From Parabacteroides chongii (GTDB taxonomy: Bacteria; Bacteroidota; Bacteroidia; Bacteroidales; Tannerellaceae), in assembly GCF_029581355.1 (NCBI RefSeq), contig NZ_CP120849.1, forward strand, positions 1,644,501 to 1,708,500: a DNA stretch of 64,000 nucleotides. The letters run 5' to 3'. The number at the start of each line of letters is the position of its first letter. Within the stretch, counting starts at the first letter, position 1. The position numbers and the translations under genes are program-made. Positions 14,726 to 22,411 of this stretch are shown here, in pieces. The notes under the pieces were generated by a model, which worked only from the letters and a program-made list of their open reading frames with translations, was not told the origin of the DNA and ran no database searches.

Positions 14726-15286
14726 TTAATGGAAAAAAAAGAAGAAATAGAAGAGAGGCAGGTAATCCCTCAGATTCTCCCGCAGTGGTTTTAAAGCTTT
14801 TGTGATGTGATACTCAACACCTTTGACAGTGATTTCCAGTTCTTCTGCTATCTCTTTGTTTGTTTTATTTTCGAAGCGGCTCATTTCAAAAACACGACGG
14901 GTTTGTTCCGGCAGGAGAGCTAAGGTAGTGGTGATGATCTGCTGTACTTCTGCAGAGAATATATCTTCCGGGTTACAAGCCTCCAAGGTAGAAATGCGGA
15001 TATCCAGTTCCCTTTGTTTCATATCCGTTAAGGTGCTGATCGCTTCCGTTTTAATCGCTTCATGTTTCAGGTGGTCGAGCGATTTATTTTTCAATGTGGT
15101 TAAGAGTAAGGCTTCGATATGTTCAATCTCCTTCTCTTTTAGTATCTCCCATAATTTTATCAGAACGTCCGACACAATGTCTTCGGCAATACATTCGTCA
15201 TGCACATACGATTTAGTGAACAGAAAGGATTTTCTGTAGAATTTGGTGTATAACGTATTGAAATTGTGTATCTCAGTCCCGATCAT
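14726..15286 (-). CDS. ECF-family RNA polymerase sigma factor (SusC-linked)
   Basis: 186 residues. Region 2 is at about 10-75 (FYRKSFLFTKSYVHDECIAEDIVSDVLIKLWEI), region 4 at about 120-175 (LPEQTRRVFEMSRFENKTNKEIAEELEITVKGVEYHITKAL). The C-terminus is a phenylalanine-rich hydrophobic tail (YFFFFFH). It should direct transcription of the downstream SusC/SusD/DUF1735/GHL6 genes once released by FecR. A leftward -7 box TACATTTG (complement of 15323-15330) lies about 37 bp before the start. Confidence 0.92.
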   Translation of the reverse strand: MIGTEIHNFNTLYTKFYRKSFLFTKSYVHDECIAEDIVSDVLIKLWEILKEKEIEHIEALLLTTLKNKSLDHLKHEAIKTEAISTLTDMKQRELDIRISTLEACNPEDIFSAEVQQIITTTLALLPEQTRRVFEMSRFENKTNKEIAEELEITVKGVEYHITKALKPLRENLRDYLPLFYFFFFFH

Positions 15287-15322
15287 TTCCTTTCTTTGTT
15301 TTCAATGCTAGTCGCAATGGAG

Positions 15323-15330
15323 CAAATGTA
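15323..15330 (-). promoter_or_regulatory. -7 box of the sigma factor gene
   Basis: Leftward TACATTTG fits the Bacteroidota TAnnTTTG motif and is placed to start transcription about 30 bases before the sigma start codon. I saw no good -33 TTTG at the usual distance. Confidence 0.4.
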
Positions 15331-15391
15331 AGGAAAATATACAGAATGTGAATCTTTTTGTGTAAAAAGCTGAATGTTTACATTTCAAAAT

Positions 15392-15467
15392 AAAAAGTGT
15401 TTCACCCTAATGGAACAAGTGTTTCATCTAGGAGAAACAACTGTTCCATTAGGGTGAAACACTTTTT
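15392..15467. repeat. 76-bp palindrome built of three 18-bp palindromic units
   Basis: Perfect 26-base arms (15392-15417 and 15442-15467) begin AAAAAGTGTTTCACCC. Within the whole element three units of the form GTTTC-N8-GAAAC/GGAAC follow each other with 4-base spacers. It lies in the 690-bp gap between the sigma gene and the fimbrillin-like gene. It could act as a terminator for leftward transcription, but its modular build is more like a dispersed palindromic repeat. Confidence 0.7.
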
Positions 15468-15647
15468 CGGATAGTATAAATGAAACCGGCCCCGGCAAGG
15501 TTTATAGTCAAATAAAAGAGTGTTGTCGGCGATAAGTTGAGAGGGAATATGCGTCCTGTTGAGTGCAGGGCGCGGTATTCGGGGCCGGCTCATTACTACT
15601 ATTTTAGTATTAATTAAATGTATACGTAACTCTCACGAGTTAGTTCG

Positions 15648-15950
15648 TTAATTCTTTTTTGAAGGACTGACCGCTGTCAGCTCCCGGATGGTCGGATCGG
15701 TGTAGTGGCCGGTGGCAAGAAGTATGGAACGACTTGCCACGGCGTTTACACTTATAGAATCCTGTTGAAAGGATGTTCTTCGGCCCTCTGCCGGATGTCG
15801 TGGCAGGGATGGAGGCCTTATTTCCTTTTTACGGTAAACCCTATTTCTTCTTGCAATGCCGGGCTGTCTGTCCAATCAGACTTATCGTCCGTACATCCGG
15901 ACAGCAGATCATCGGCATTCCAACAAAATACGGTTACCCAGAGATTCTAA
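15648..15950 (-). pseudogene. Possible decayed lipoprotein remnant
   Basis: Leftward translation shows a lipoprotein-like stretch, DDLLSGCTDDKSDWTDSPAL followed by QEEIGFTVKRK, that stops at 15818-15820. In another frame QQDSISVNAVASRSILL and GHYTDPTIRELT continue to a stop at 15648. A cysteine followed by an acidic run and IGFT resembles the start of fimbrillin-type lipoproteins, and an intact fimbrillin-like gene lies directly upstream on the same strand. No start codon with a signal peptide can be found, so this is at most a fragment. The rest of the gap (15468-15647) shows nothing I recognise. Confidence 0.3.
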
Positions 15951-15976
15951 ACCATAACCAAAACATAAAATAAAAC

Positions 15977-16939
15977 TTACATAATGCTGCTTGTAGCATC
16001 TTTGCCGTTACCCTGTATCCAGTCCGTAACGGATACCTCTTTCAATGTAAGAGCCTCTCCGCTGAGAGTTAATTTGTAGAGGTATTTATGTCCTTTTTCC
16101 CATACAGTCTTTGCGGGAATTTTGTATTTGTACGAAGTTCCGTTGATCGTAAAGAGTGCCTCGATGTCACCCTCTGCCGTGGTACCCGATGCTGTCGGGA
16201 TCACCATGATCTGCTGCGGATCACAGAACTCTTTTGTCAGTGTGACAGGTTCCTCCAGGTTGAGCCGGCTAGCGACGCTGCAACAAGCCGTTCCGGTGAT
16301 TTGTCCGGTCCTGATATCCATCATACCTTTGCATATCAGTGCCGTACCTCCGGCTTTGTTTCCCAGTTGGACAGCGCTTAACTCATAAATTTCTTCTTCT
16401 GTTTTTTCCAGGTTGACCTGAAAAGAGATGAGCGACAGGGCATGTTCCATATTCAGCAAGACCATCGGGGAGATGCTGTTTACTGCTTTCTGGCCGAGAG
16501 CGTGTGTGCCGTACATATAGTCGCGTGTCTGAGTGGCATCCGGCGATATCTTTACAGGGATACTTGCCGTGCTCAGTCTCATTTGCGACTGATATGGATA
16601 ATAGGCATACACGATGGCTGGGTCAAAGTTAAGCGTGACTTCCGGCGTTTGCCGCCAGGAGATTTTATTACTAATTAAATTTGCTTTCGCTTTTACATTT
16701 ATATAATCACTATCCTCGTCATAAAGACCACCGTCGTCTTCGCGTGTGATCAGCAGTCCTATTTCCGATCCGTCTTTGAATTCCTGGACGAAATTCGCCG
16801 ATTTTGTAGTTAAAATACGTGTAATAATTTTTAATGGTTTTTCTTTCGCGCTAATACTCTCAATGGCTGCGAAATTGCTATCGTGAGAGCAAGCTGCCAA
16901 ACTGGAAATCAGTGTAATAAATAGTAATAAATTTCTCAT
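15977..16939 (-). CDS. Fimbrillin-family (Mfa-like) lipoprotein
   Basis: 320 residues with a lipoprotein signal (MRNLLLFITLISSLAAC, cysteine at 17). The N-terminal domain contains TKSANFVQEFKDGSEIGLLIT and YAYYPYQSQM; the second domain has VLLNMEHALSLISFQV and ends in a strand-rich segment followed by VTDWIQGNGKDA. These are landmarks of the Bacteroidales fimbrillin-like family, whose members form or decorate fimbriae, or act as surface adhesins. The final YKLTLSGEALTLKEVSVTDW is the typical C-terminal strand. It is transcribed away from the AraC-type regulator gene across a 205-bp region, and regulation by that protein is plausible. There is no neighbouring set of fimbria assembly genes, so it may be a solitary surface protein. 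Confidence 0.8.
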   Translation of the reverse strand: MRNLLLFITLISSLAACSHDSNFAAIESISAKEKPLKIITRILTTKSANFVQEFKDGSEIGLLITREDDGGLYDEDSDYINVKAKANLISNKISWRQTPEVTLNFDPAIVYAYYPYQSQMRLSTASIPVKISPDATQTRDYMYGTHALGQKAVNSISPMVLLNMEHALSLISFQVNLEKTEEEIYELSAVQLGNKAGGTALICKGMMDIRTGQITGTACCSVASRLNLEEPVTLTKEFCDPQQIMVIPTASGTTAEGDIEALFTINGTSYKYKIPAKTVWEKGHKYLYKLTLSGEALTLKEVSVTDWIQGNGKDATSSIM

Positions 16940-17012
16940 ACTTTTATGCTATTTTTGTATCAAATTTCATATTGCAAATATCCGGCAGTTTGAGGAAAAA
17001 GGGAGATCATAC

Positions 17013-17042
17013 GGTATAAAACCACGATGAAATGGTATAAAA
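17013..17042. promoter_or_regulatory. Direct repeats, possible AraC-type operator
   Basis: GGTATAAAA occurs at 17013-17021 and 17034-17042, exactly two helical turns (21 bp) apart. GTGCAAAT repeats at 17050-17057 and 17088-17095. All lie in the divergent region between the fimbrillin-like gene and the AraC-family gene. Tandem half-sites at 21-bp spacing are typical for AraC dimers. Confidence 0.4.
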
Positions 17043-17144
17043 ACGCATGGTGCAAATAATCCAGAAGCGTCAAATTGTCTAAATAGAGTGCAAATCAACC
17101 ATTTGAAGATTCAAATTGTTTATACTTAAATGAGGCGATAACAT

Positions 17145-18272
17145 ATGCTGGACAAAATACAGTTTTTATTGAGTATGCAGATAATAGGCCTGTGCGTATT
17201 GGGTGGCATTATGATGCTATTGAGGTCATTTGGCAACCGGGCACGACTTATTTTAGCATGGAGTATGATTATGTGGGCATTGATGGCTGTAATCAGAATT
17301 TCTGTTAATTCTTACGTGGATGAGGCAAAGGAAGCGTTCCATCCTGACATACTTATTGCGAGCTGTCTGGTGACCGCTTGTCTGGCTTGTTATGTGATCG
17401 AAAAGCTACGTCCCGGTTTTCTTACTTTAAGGCGTTTTGCCGTTTTCCTTTCGCCTGTCGTGATAGGTGGTTTTTCTTATCTTGCTTATCGTTTATCGGG
17501 TGGGGAAATACATGTTTTTTATTCGATAAAAGATGTCTTTACGCATTTTAATCTGGATGTCTTTTTGCGTTTATTGGTGCTGGCACTTACTCTTTTTTAT
17601 ATGATTCTGCCGATATATCTGGTTGTAAAGTATGCCGATGAATATACCGCTTATCTGAGTGAGAATGTTTCAGACCCTGAAAGCTATGATTTGCGTTGGT
17701 TGAAGCGAACGATGATCATATTGTCAATTCTCTATTTTCTTTATGTGGTCTTATTATTGACCGATCGGACAATCCTGTATGTCGTTATTAAGGCCGTCAT
17801 GCTGGTTGTCTGGTTTTATTTTTTTTATAAGGCCTTATTTCTCAAGAATATCCGGCTGGAGCATTCTTTTAAGAACGGATGGGATCTTCCGTCGAACGAT
17901 GACGAGGAGGAAGATGATGACGATGAAGAGCAGCGGGGAGCACTTTTCAAACGCTATGCGGAAGAGGTGAATGCCTGGTTTGAACGCGAAAAACCTTATC
18001 TGAACGATGACCTGCGCTTGACTGATCTGCAGCGGGTTTTTCCTATCAGCCGTTCTTATCTGTCACAATTATTCAATAAAGAGCTGGGTATGTCTTTCTC
18101 CGATTATGTGAACCAGTTCCGTGTAGAGGAGAGCAAGCGTCTGATGGATGCCGAACCGCTGGCAAGTATCCAGGAGATTGCCGAACGTTCCGGTTTTCAC
18201 TCCATGAGTACTTTCCGTCGTGCTTTTATCAAGCAGACGGGAATTGTACCTTCCGAATATAAAAGAGGATAA
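17145..18272 (+). CDS. Membrane-anchored AraC-family transcriptional regulator
   Basis: 375 residues. The first 235 form six or seven hydrophobic helices (for example IQFLLSMQIIGLCVLGGIMMLL, VFLSPVVIGGFSYLAYRL, AVMLVVWFYFFYKALF). A strongly acidic linker follows (DDEEEDDDDEEQ at about 251-262), then a C-terminal AraC helix-turn-helix pair (about 285-375, RVFPISRSYLSQLFNKELG and EIAERSGFHSMSTFRRAF). The DNA-binding part should be cytoplasmic and tethered. The ligand is unknown. The fimbrillin-like lipoprotein is divergent and an acyltransferase gene follows 62 bp downstream, so either or both may be targets. Confidence 0.88.
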   Translation: MLDKIQFLLSMQIIGLCVLGGIMMLLRSFGNRARLILAWSMIMWALMAVIRISVNSYVDEAKEAFHPDILIASCLVTACLACYVIEKLRPGFLTLRRFAVFLSPVVIGGFSYLAYRLSGGEIHVFYSIKDVFTHFNLDVFLRLLVLALTLFYMILPIYLVVKYADEYTAYLSENVSDPESYDLRWLKRTMIILSILYFLYVVLLLTDRTILYVVIKAVMLVVWFYFFYKALFLKNIRLEHSFKNGWDLPSNDDEEEDDDDEEQRGALFKRYAEEVNAWFEREKPYLNDDLRLTDLQRVFPISRSYLSQLFNKELGMSFSDYVNQFRVEESKRLMDAEPLASIQEIAERSGFHSMSTFRRAFIKQTGIVPSEYKRG

Positions 18273-18334
18273 CAATAGTTTCGTAATATACAGAACTATG
18301 CTTACTTTTACGGCTGTTTGAAAATAAACTTGTC

Positions 18335-19471
18335 ATGAATAACACTACTACTGCCCGTCCGCATATAGTCTGGCTGGACGCTCTTCGTTTCGTTGCTATC
18401 CTGATGGTGATTGCCTGTCATTGTACGGACCCGTTTAACGCCTCTCCGGAGTCGCGTGCCAATCCTGAAATTAATTTCTGGGGATCGGCCTACGGATCTA
18501 TGTTGAGAGCCTGTGTGCCTCTGTTTGTCATGATGACCGGTTTTTTATTGCTTCCGCTGAAGCAGGAGGCTTCTCTCTTTTATAAGAAACGCATTCCGCG
18601 GGTCTTTTTCCCTTTCCTGATCTGGTCGATACTGTTTAATCTGGCTCCGTGGTTTATCCAATGGGTAGGCGGAAGTCCTGAACTGGTTACCGATTTCTTT
18701 CCCTGGGCACCCGATCCTTCGGCTTCCCTGGCTGACGGATTGAAAGATATAGCCATGATACCGCTCACGTTTACCGTTTATGCAACGCCGATGTGGTATA
18801 TCTATGCTTTGATCGGTCTGTATCTCTATATGCCGGTCTTCTCTGCCTGGGTAGAAAAGGCTTCCGATAAGGCAAAACGGTGGTTTCTGCTGATCTGGGG
18901 CGTTTCGTTGTTTATTCCTTATCTGATGGAGTTTGTGTCCCATTATCTGTTCGGAACCTGTTCATGGAACGCTTACGGATTGTTCTATTATTTTGCAGGC
19001 TTCAACGGGTATTTGTTGCTGGGGCATTATTTAGGGAAAGGCAATGACTGGTCGATAAGAAAAACACTGGCTATCGTTGTGCCTTTGTTCCTGATCGGCT
19101 ATTTGGCTACTTTTGTAGGTTTCAGGTATATGACCTCGGATCCGAATGTGAGTGAAGAGGGTATGGAGTTGTTTTTCACCTATTGCTCCCCGAATGCGAT
19201 GCTGATGACGGCTGCCATATTCCTTTTGATGCAAAAGGTCCGTATCACTTCTCCTTTGATTTGCCGTGCATTGGCTAATCTGACCAAACTCGGGTTCGGC
19301 ATTTATTGTGTACATTATTTCTTTGTGGGACCGTCTTATTTACTGACGCTTTGGCTGCATATTCCTATACCTGCCATTGTTCCCGTATCGGCTGTCTTTA
19401 CACTGGCTGCGACGTGGCTGTTTGTTTATTTGCTGAGTAAATTGCCTTATTCGAAATATGTTATAGGGTAA
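18335..19471 (+). CDS. Acyltransferase-3 family membrane protein
   Basis: 378 residues and about ten membrane helices. The N-terminus HIVWLDALRFVAILMVIACH carries the family's conserved arginine and the histidine at the end of helix one. A second landmark is RVFFPFLIWSI. Proteins of this family move acetyl or other acyl groups onto polysaccharides, lipids or peptidoglycan at the inner membrane. The acceptor is unknown and no glycan gene cluster adjoins it. It lies 62 bp after the AraC-type regulator on the same strand and is probably co-transcribed. Confidence 0.88.
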   Translation: MNNTTTARPHIVWLDALRFVAILMVIACHCTDPFNASPESRANPEINFWGSAYGSMLRACVPLFVMMTGFLLLPLKQEASLFYKKRIPRVFFPFLIWSILFNLAPWFIQWVGGSPELVTDFFPWAPDPSASLADGLKDIAMIPLTFTVYATPMWYIYALIGLYLYMPVFSAWVEKASDKAKRWFLLIWGVSLFIPYLMEFVSHYLFGTCSWNAYGLFYYFAGFNGYLLLGHYLGKGNDWSIRKTLAIVVPLFLIGYLATFVGFRYMTSDPNVSEEGMELFFTYCSPNAMLMTAAIFLLMQKVRITSPLICRALANLTKLGFGIYCVHYFFVGPSYLLTLWLHIPIPAIVPVSAVFTLAATWLFVYLLSKLPYSKYVIG

Positions 19472-19628
19472 GGGCTTTCGAAAAGCGGCTGTCTGTTTTG
19501 TGCAAATGATGTTAAAAGCCGAAGAGGCTGGTATAACGTATGTATATTACTACTACTTTTGTGTTGTAAAACATATCTGAATGACATGTTTTATGATACA
19601 AATCGTTTTAAATAATAAGAGAAGCGCT

Positions 19629-19709
19629 ATGAAAAAAGTAGTTAGTAAGTGTCTGCATTACCTGGAAGTTTTGGGAGAATATGCGATACAAAAGTATGGA
19701 TTAGAATAA
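19629..19709 (+). CDS. Putative 26-residue small protein
   Basis: An ATG frame of 26 codons (MKKVVSKCLHYLEVLG..., ending YGLE) stands alone in the 407-bp gap after the acyltransferase. A -7-like TACTTTTG lies about 70 bases upstream and a hairpin terminator about 55 bases downstream, so the frame sits inside an apparent small transcription unit. The peptide is amphipathic rather than a membrane span. It could be a genuine small protein or the chance coding content of a small RNA. I do not recognise a family. Confidence 0.4.
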   Translation: MKKVVSKCLHYLEVLGEYAIQKYGLE

Positions 19710-19763
19710 AAACAAATCTTTTCAGTGTTAGGGGGTATCCTTTTTGGGTATCCCTTTTCTATT

Positions 19764-19796
19764 TACGGTTGATAGTAACCGTAAGGATTTTTTTTA
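19764..19796 (+). terminator. Terminator after the small ORF
   Basis: TACGGTT and AACCGTA pair around a short loop, followed by AGGATTTTTTTT. It would end a rightward transcript from the small ORF or from the acyltransferase. A direct repeat of GGGTATCC just before it does not form a good stem. Confidence 0.65.
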
Positions 19797-19878
19797 ATAA
19801 AGCATAAAAGAGGGAGAAACGAAGAGGACCGGACAGTATTTACCATCCGGCCCTCGACTTGTATATATCACTCATTTG

Positions 19879-22278
19879 CTACTTTACGACGAATGTATCT
19901 TTCAACTTGATGTCGGTAGATGAGGTACCGATTCTGACTTCAAACTCACCCGGTTCGACGGTCCATTCCATGTGTCTGTCCAGGATCTGGAGATCTTCGG
20001 GAAGAAGGACGAAAGTGACGGTTTTCGTTTCGCCCGGTTGCAGGGAGATACGTTCGAAGCCACGCAGAACAGATTCGTAAGCGATGACGCTGCTGACTTT
20101 ATCGCGGATATACAACTGTACCACCTCGTCACCGGTACGTTTACCCGTATTGGTTACATCTACAGTCACGGTTACAGGGCTTTGTGAGTACGGTGTTTCC
20201 TGTTTAACCGACAGTTTTGAGTAAGCAAAAGTCGTATAACTCAATCCATGGCCGAACGGGTAAAGGGCACCGTTTACGCGGGTATTTCCCGAGCCGTTGG
20301 GACCTGCAAAGTATTGTCCGTCCTGTGAACCCGGCTTGAACGGGAAGTTGAACTCGATCTGTCCGATCGATTTCGGGAAGGTAACGGATAAACGTCCGCC
20401 CGGATTATAATCGCCGAATAATGTTCGGGCAATCGCTTCTCCGCCTAACTGGCCGGGGAACCAGGCTTCCAGGATAGAAGGAATGTTGCGGTCTGCCCAG
20501 TTGATGGTCAGCGGCTGACCGTTGATCAGAACGAGTACGACCGGTTTGCCGGTGGCATGCAACGCTTCCAGGAGTTGTTGCTGACGACCCGGAAGATCGA
20601 GTCCGGTACGCGATTTACTTTCGCCAGTGCAGGATTCGTCTTCTCCCAATACGGCGATGATCACGTCACAATCGGCAGCAGCGCTTGTCGCTTCGGCAAT
20701 GCTTTTCTTTTCTTCATCCGTCAGTGCGGTGGGGACGATTTCGCTGTCGGGCCAGTTGGCATCTTTTATTTCGCATCCTTTGGCGTAGGCTACTTCAACC
20801 TGGTTGCCCAGATAATCCTTGATGCCGTCGTAAACCGTGATATTATCCAATCCCTGTGGACCGTAACGGCTGATCATATAGTTGGTTTCCTTTGCCAGCG
20901 GACCAGCGATAAGCACTTTCTTTGTCTGGTTCTTATCCAGCGGCAGCAGGTTATTTTCGTTCTTCAGCAGGACGAGAGACTGTTGCTGCATATCCAGTAC
21001 GAAGTCGCGGTGTTTGTCTGCACCTACGATCTTGTCGGCTGCTTTCGGGTCTTTTACGTACGGGGAATCGAATAGTCCCAGTTCGAACTTGACACGTAAT
21101 ACGTCGGCTACCATACGGTCGACTGACTTCATGGATAATTTACCCTCCTTAACCAGCTTGCGTACCGGAAGGATATAATCTTTCGGGTGGGTGAAGTTGG
21201 TACGGACGTTCAATCCGGCTTCTACCACCTGACGTACGGCTTCCTCATACGAATCGGCCACGTGATGCTTGGTCTGTACAAATTCTACCGCCTCACTGTC
21301 ACTTACCACGTATCCTCTGAAACCATATTCCTGACGTAATAATTCTGTAAGGAAGTAATGGCTGGCTGTTACAGGTACGCCGTCCCAGTCGTTATAGCTG
21401 CTCATGACGCCTTTGGGGTGTGCTTCCTGGATTACTTTCTTGAACGGATAGAGATGTATTTCATGTAGTTCGCGGGGAGCCACATGCGGGTCGGTACGGA
21501 CAGCCGCGTCGCGTCCGCCTTTCGGGATGCTGTAAACGGCAAAGTGCTTCAAGGTAGAAGCGACACCGTTCTGCTGGATACCTTTGACCATCTGTGTGCC
21601 CAGTTCACCAACCAGATAAGGATCTTCTCCGTACGTTTCCAGTACGCGTCCCCAGCGAGGATCGCGGGCTACGTCGAGGATAGGGGCATACACGTTGTTG
21701 TAGCCTAACGCTTTTGCCTCTTTACCGGCTATGTCTCCCGCCTGATGAACCAGGTCTCGGTTCCAGGTGCTACCGATGCTGATAGGAGCGGGCAGGGGAG
21801 TCGCTTTGGTATGATTCAACCCGTGGATACCTTCGTTGGAGAAGTCGACAGGAATACCCAGGCGGGTTTCTTCAATGAACCAGCGTTGCGTCTTGTTGAT
21901 CGCTTCGGCGTGGTTGCTGAACGGATAGATCATCTCCGGTGTCCTGCGGCGGGCACTTCCTACGCCATTCAACTGTTCGTCGATATTGGCAATACCGTCT
22001 TTCCAGATTTCATTCTTCCATCCTTCGGTAGGGAGAGAATCTTTCAGGACACGTCCGAAACCGTAGAGCGTAGCCATTTGGCAGCTCTTTTCTTCCAGCG
22101 TCATTTGGTTGAGCAGATCTTGTACGCGTGCTTCGACAGGAGCTTCCGGATCTTCATAGACGTCTTTCACGCCGTTTTTGTTGAGATCTATCCACCCTTT
22201 TTTGTAGATCGAGTCTTTGGCTTGTATAGCTCCGGTTCCCAGGCAGGCGGCAGCTAATAACAAATACTTAAAATTCAT
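19879..22278 (-). CDS. Secreted GH3 beta-glucosidase/xylosidase-type hydrolase
   Basis: 799 residues from MNFKYLLLAAACLGTGAIQA, a clean signal peptide. An upstream in-frame start at 22321-22323 would bury the signal sequence and is not preferred. The GH3 barrel carries the nucleophile aspartate in YVVSDSEAVEF. The alpha/beta sandwich domain holds the acid/base region (VLGEDESCTGES), and a fibronectin-III-like C-terminal domain follows (about 710-799). It most likely releases terminal beta-linked glucose or xylose from oligosaccharides in the periplasm. It is the enzyme of the SusC/SusD locus upstream and also has its own promoter-like sequence. Confidence 0.93.
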   Translation of the reverse strand: MNFKYLLLAAACLGTGAIQAKDSIYKKGWIDLNKNGVKDVYEDPEAPVEARVQDLLNQMTLEEKSCQMATLYGFGRVLKDSLPTEGWKNEIWKDGIANIDEQLNGVGSARRRTPEMIYPFSNHAEAINKTQRWFIEETRLGIPVDFSNEGIHGLNHTKATPLPAPISIGSTWNRDLVHQAGDIAGKEAKALGYNNVYAPILDVARDPRWGRVLETYGEDPYLVGELGTQMVKGIQQNGVASTLKHFAVYSIPKGGRDAAVRTDPHVAPRELHEIHLYPFKKVIQEAHPKGVMSSYNDWDGVPVTASHYFLTELLRQEYGFRGYVVSDSEAVEFVQTKHHVADSYEEAVRQVVEAGLNVRTNFTHPKDYILPVRKLVKEGKLSMKSVDRMVADVLRVKFELGLFDSPYVKDPKAADKIVGADKHRDFVLDMQQQSLVLLKNENNLLPLDKNQTKKVLIAGPLAKETNYMISRYGPQGLDNITVYDGIKDYLGNQVEVAYAKGCEIKDANWPDSEIVPTALTDEEKKSIAEATSAAADCDVIIAVLGEDESCTGESKSRTGLDLPGRQQQLLEALHATGKPVVLVLINGQPLTINWADRNIPSILEAWFPGQLGGEAIARTLFGDYNPGGRLSVTFPKSIGQIEFNFPFKPGSQDGQYFAGPNGSGNTRVNGALYPFGHGLSYTTFAYSKLSVKQETPYSQSPVTVTVDVTNTGKRTGDEVVQLYIRDKVSSVIAYESVLRGFERISLQPGETKTVTFVLLPEDLQILDRHMEWTVEPGEFEVRIGTSSTDIKLKDTFVVK

Positions 22279-22356
22279 GCTTTTCTTCGGGTATTTATTC
22301 TGTTTGTTATTGAATATATCCATAATATAAAACCGTATGGCCGGTAATCATTAGCG

Positions 22357-22387
22357 CAAAGGTAACAATTATCAACCATACGGTCAA
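22357..22387 (-). promoter_or_regulatory. Promoter of the GH3 gene with palindromic spacer
   Basis: Leftward: TTG, exactly 20 bases, then TACCTTTG (complement of 22357-22364), a good Bacteroidota promoter. An inverted repeat ACCGTATGG / CCATACGGT (22332-22340 / 22376-22384) overlaps it and could be an operator. It lies between the SusD stop and the GH3 start. Confidence 0.55.
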
Positions 22388-22411
22388 TGCTTAAAGTTCA
22401 GGGAGTGAGAC

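Noticed and set aside
15402..15593. A 63-codon leftward frame next to the sigma gene
   Set aside because: Half of it is the 76-bp palindrome, so openness is a by-product of the repeat.
19732..19755. GGGTATCC twice as a terminator stem
   Set aside because: The copies are direct, not inverted, repeats; only a weak interrupted stem can form. The following TACGGTT/AACCGTA hairpin is the better terminator.
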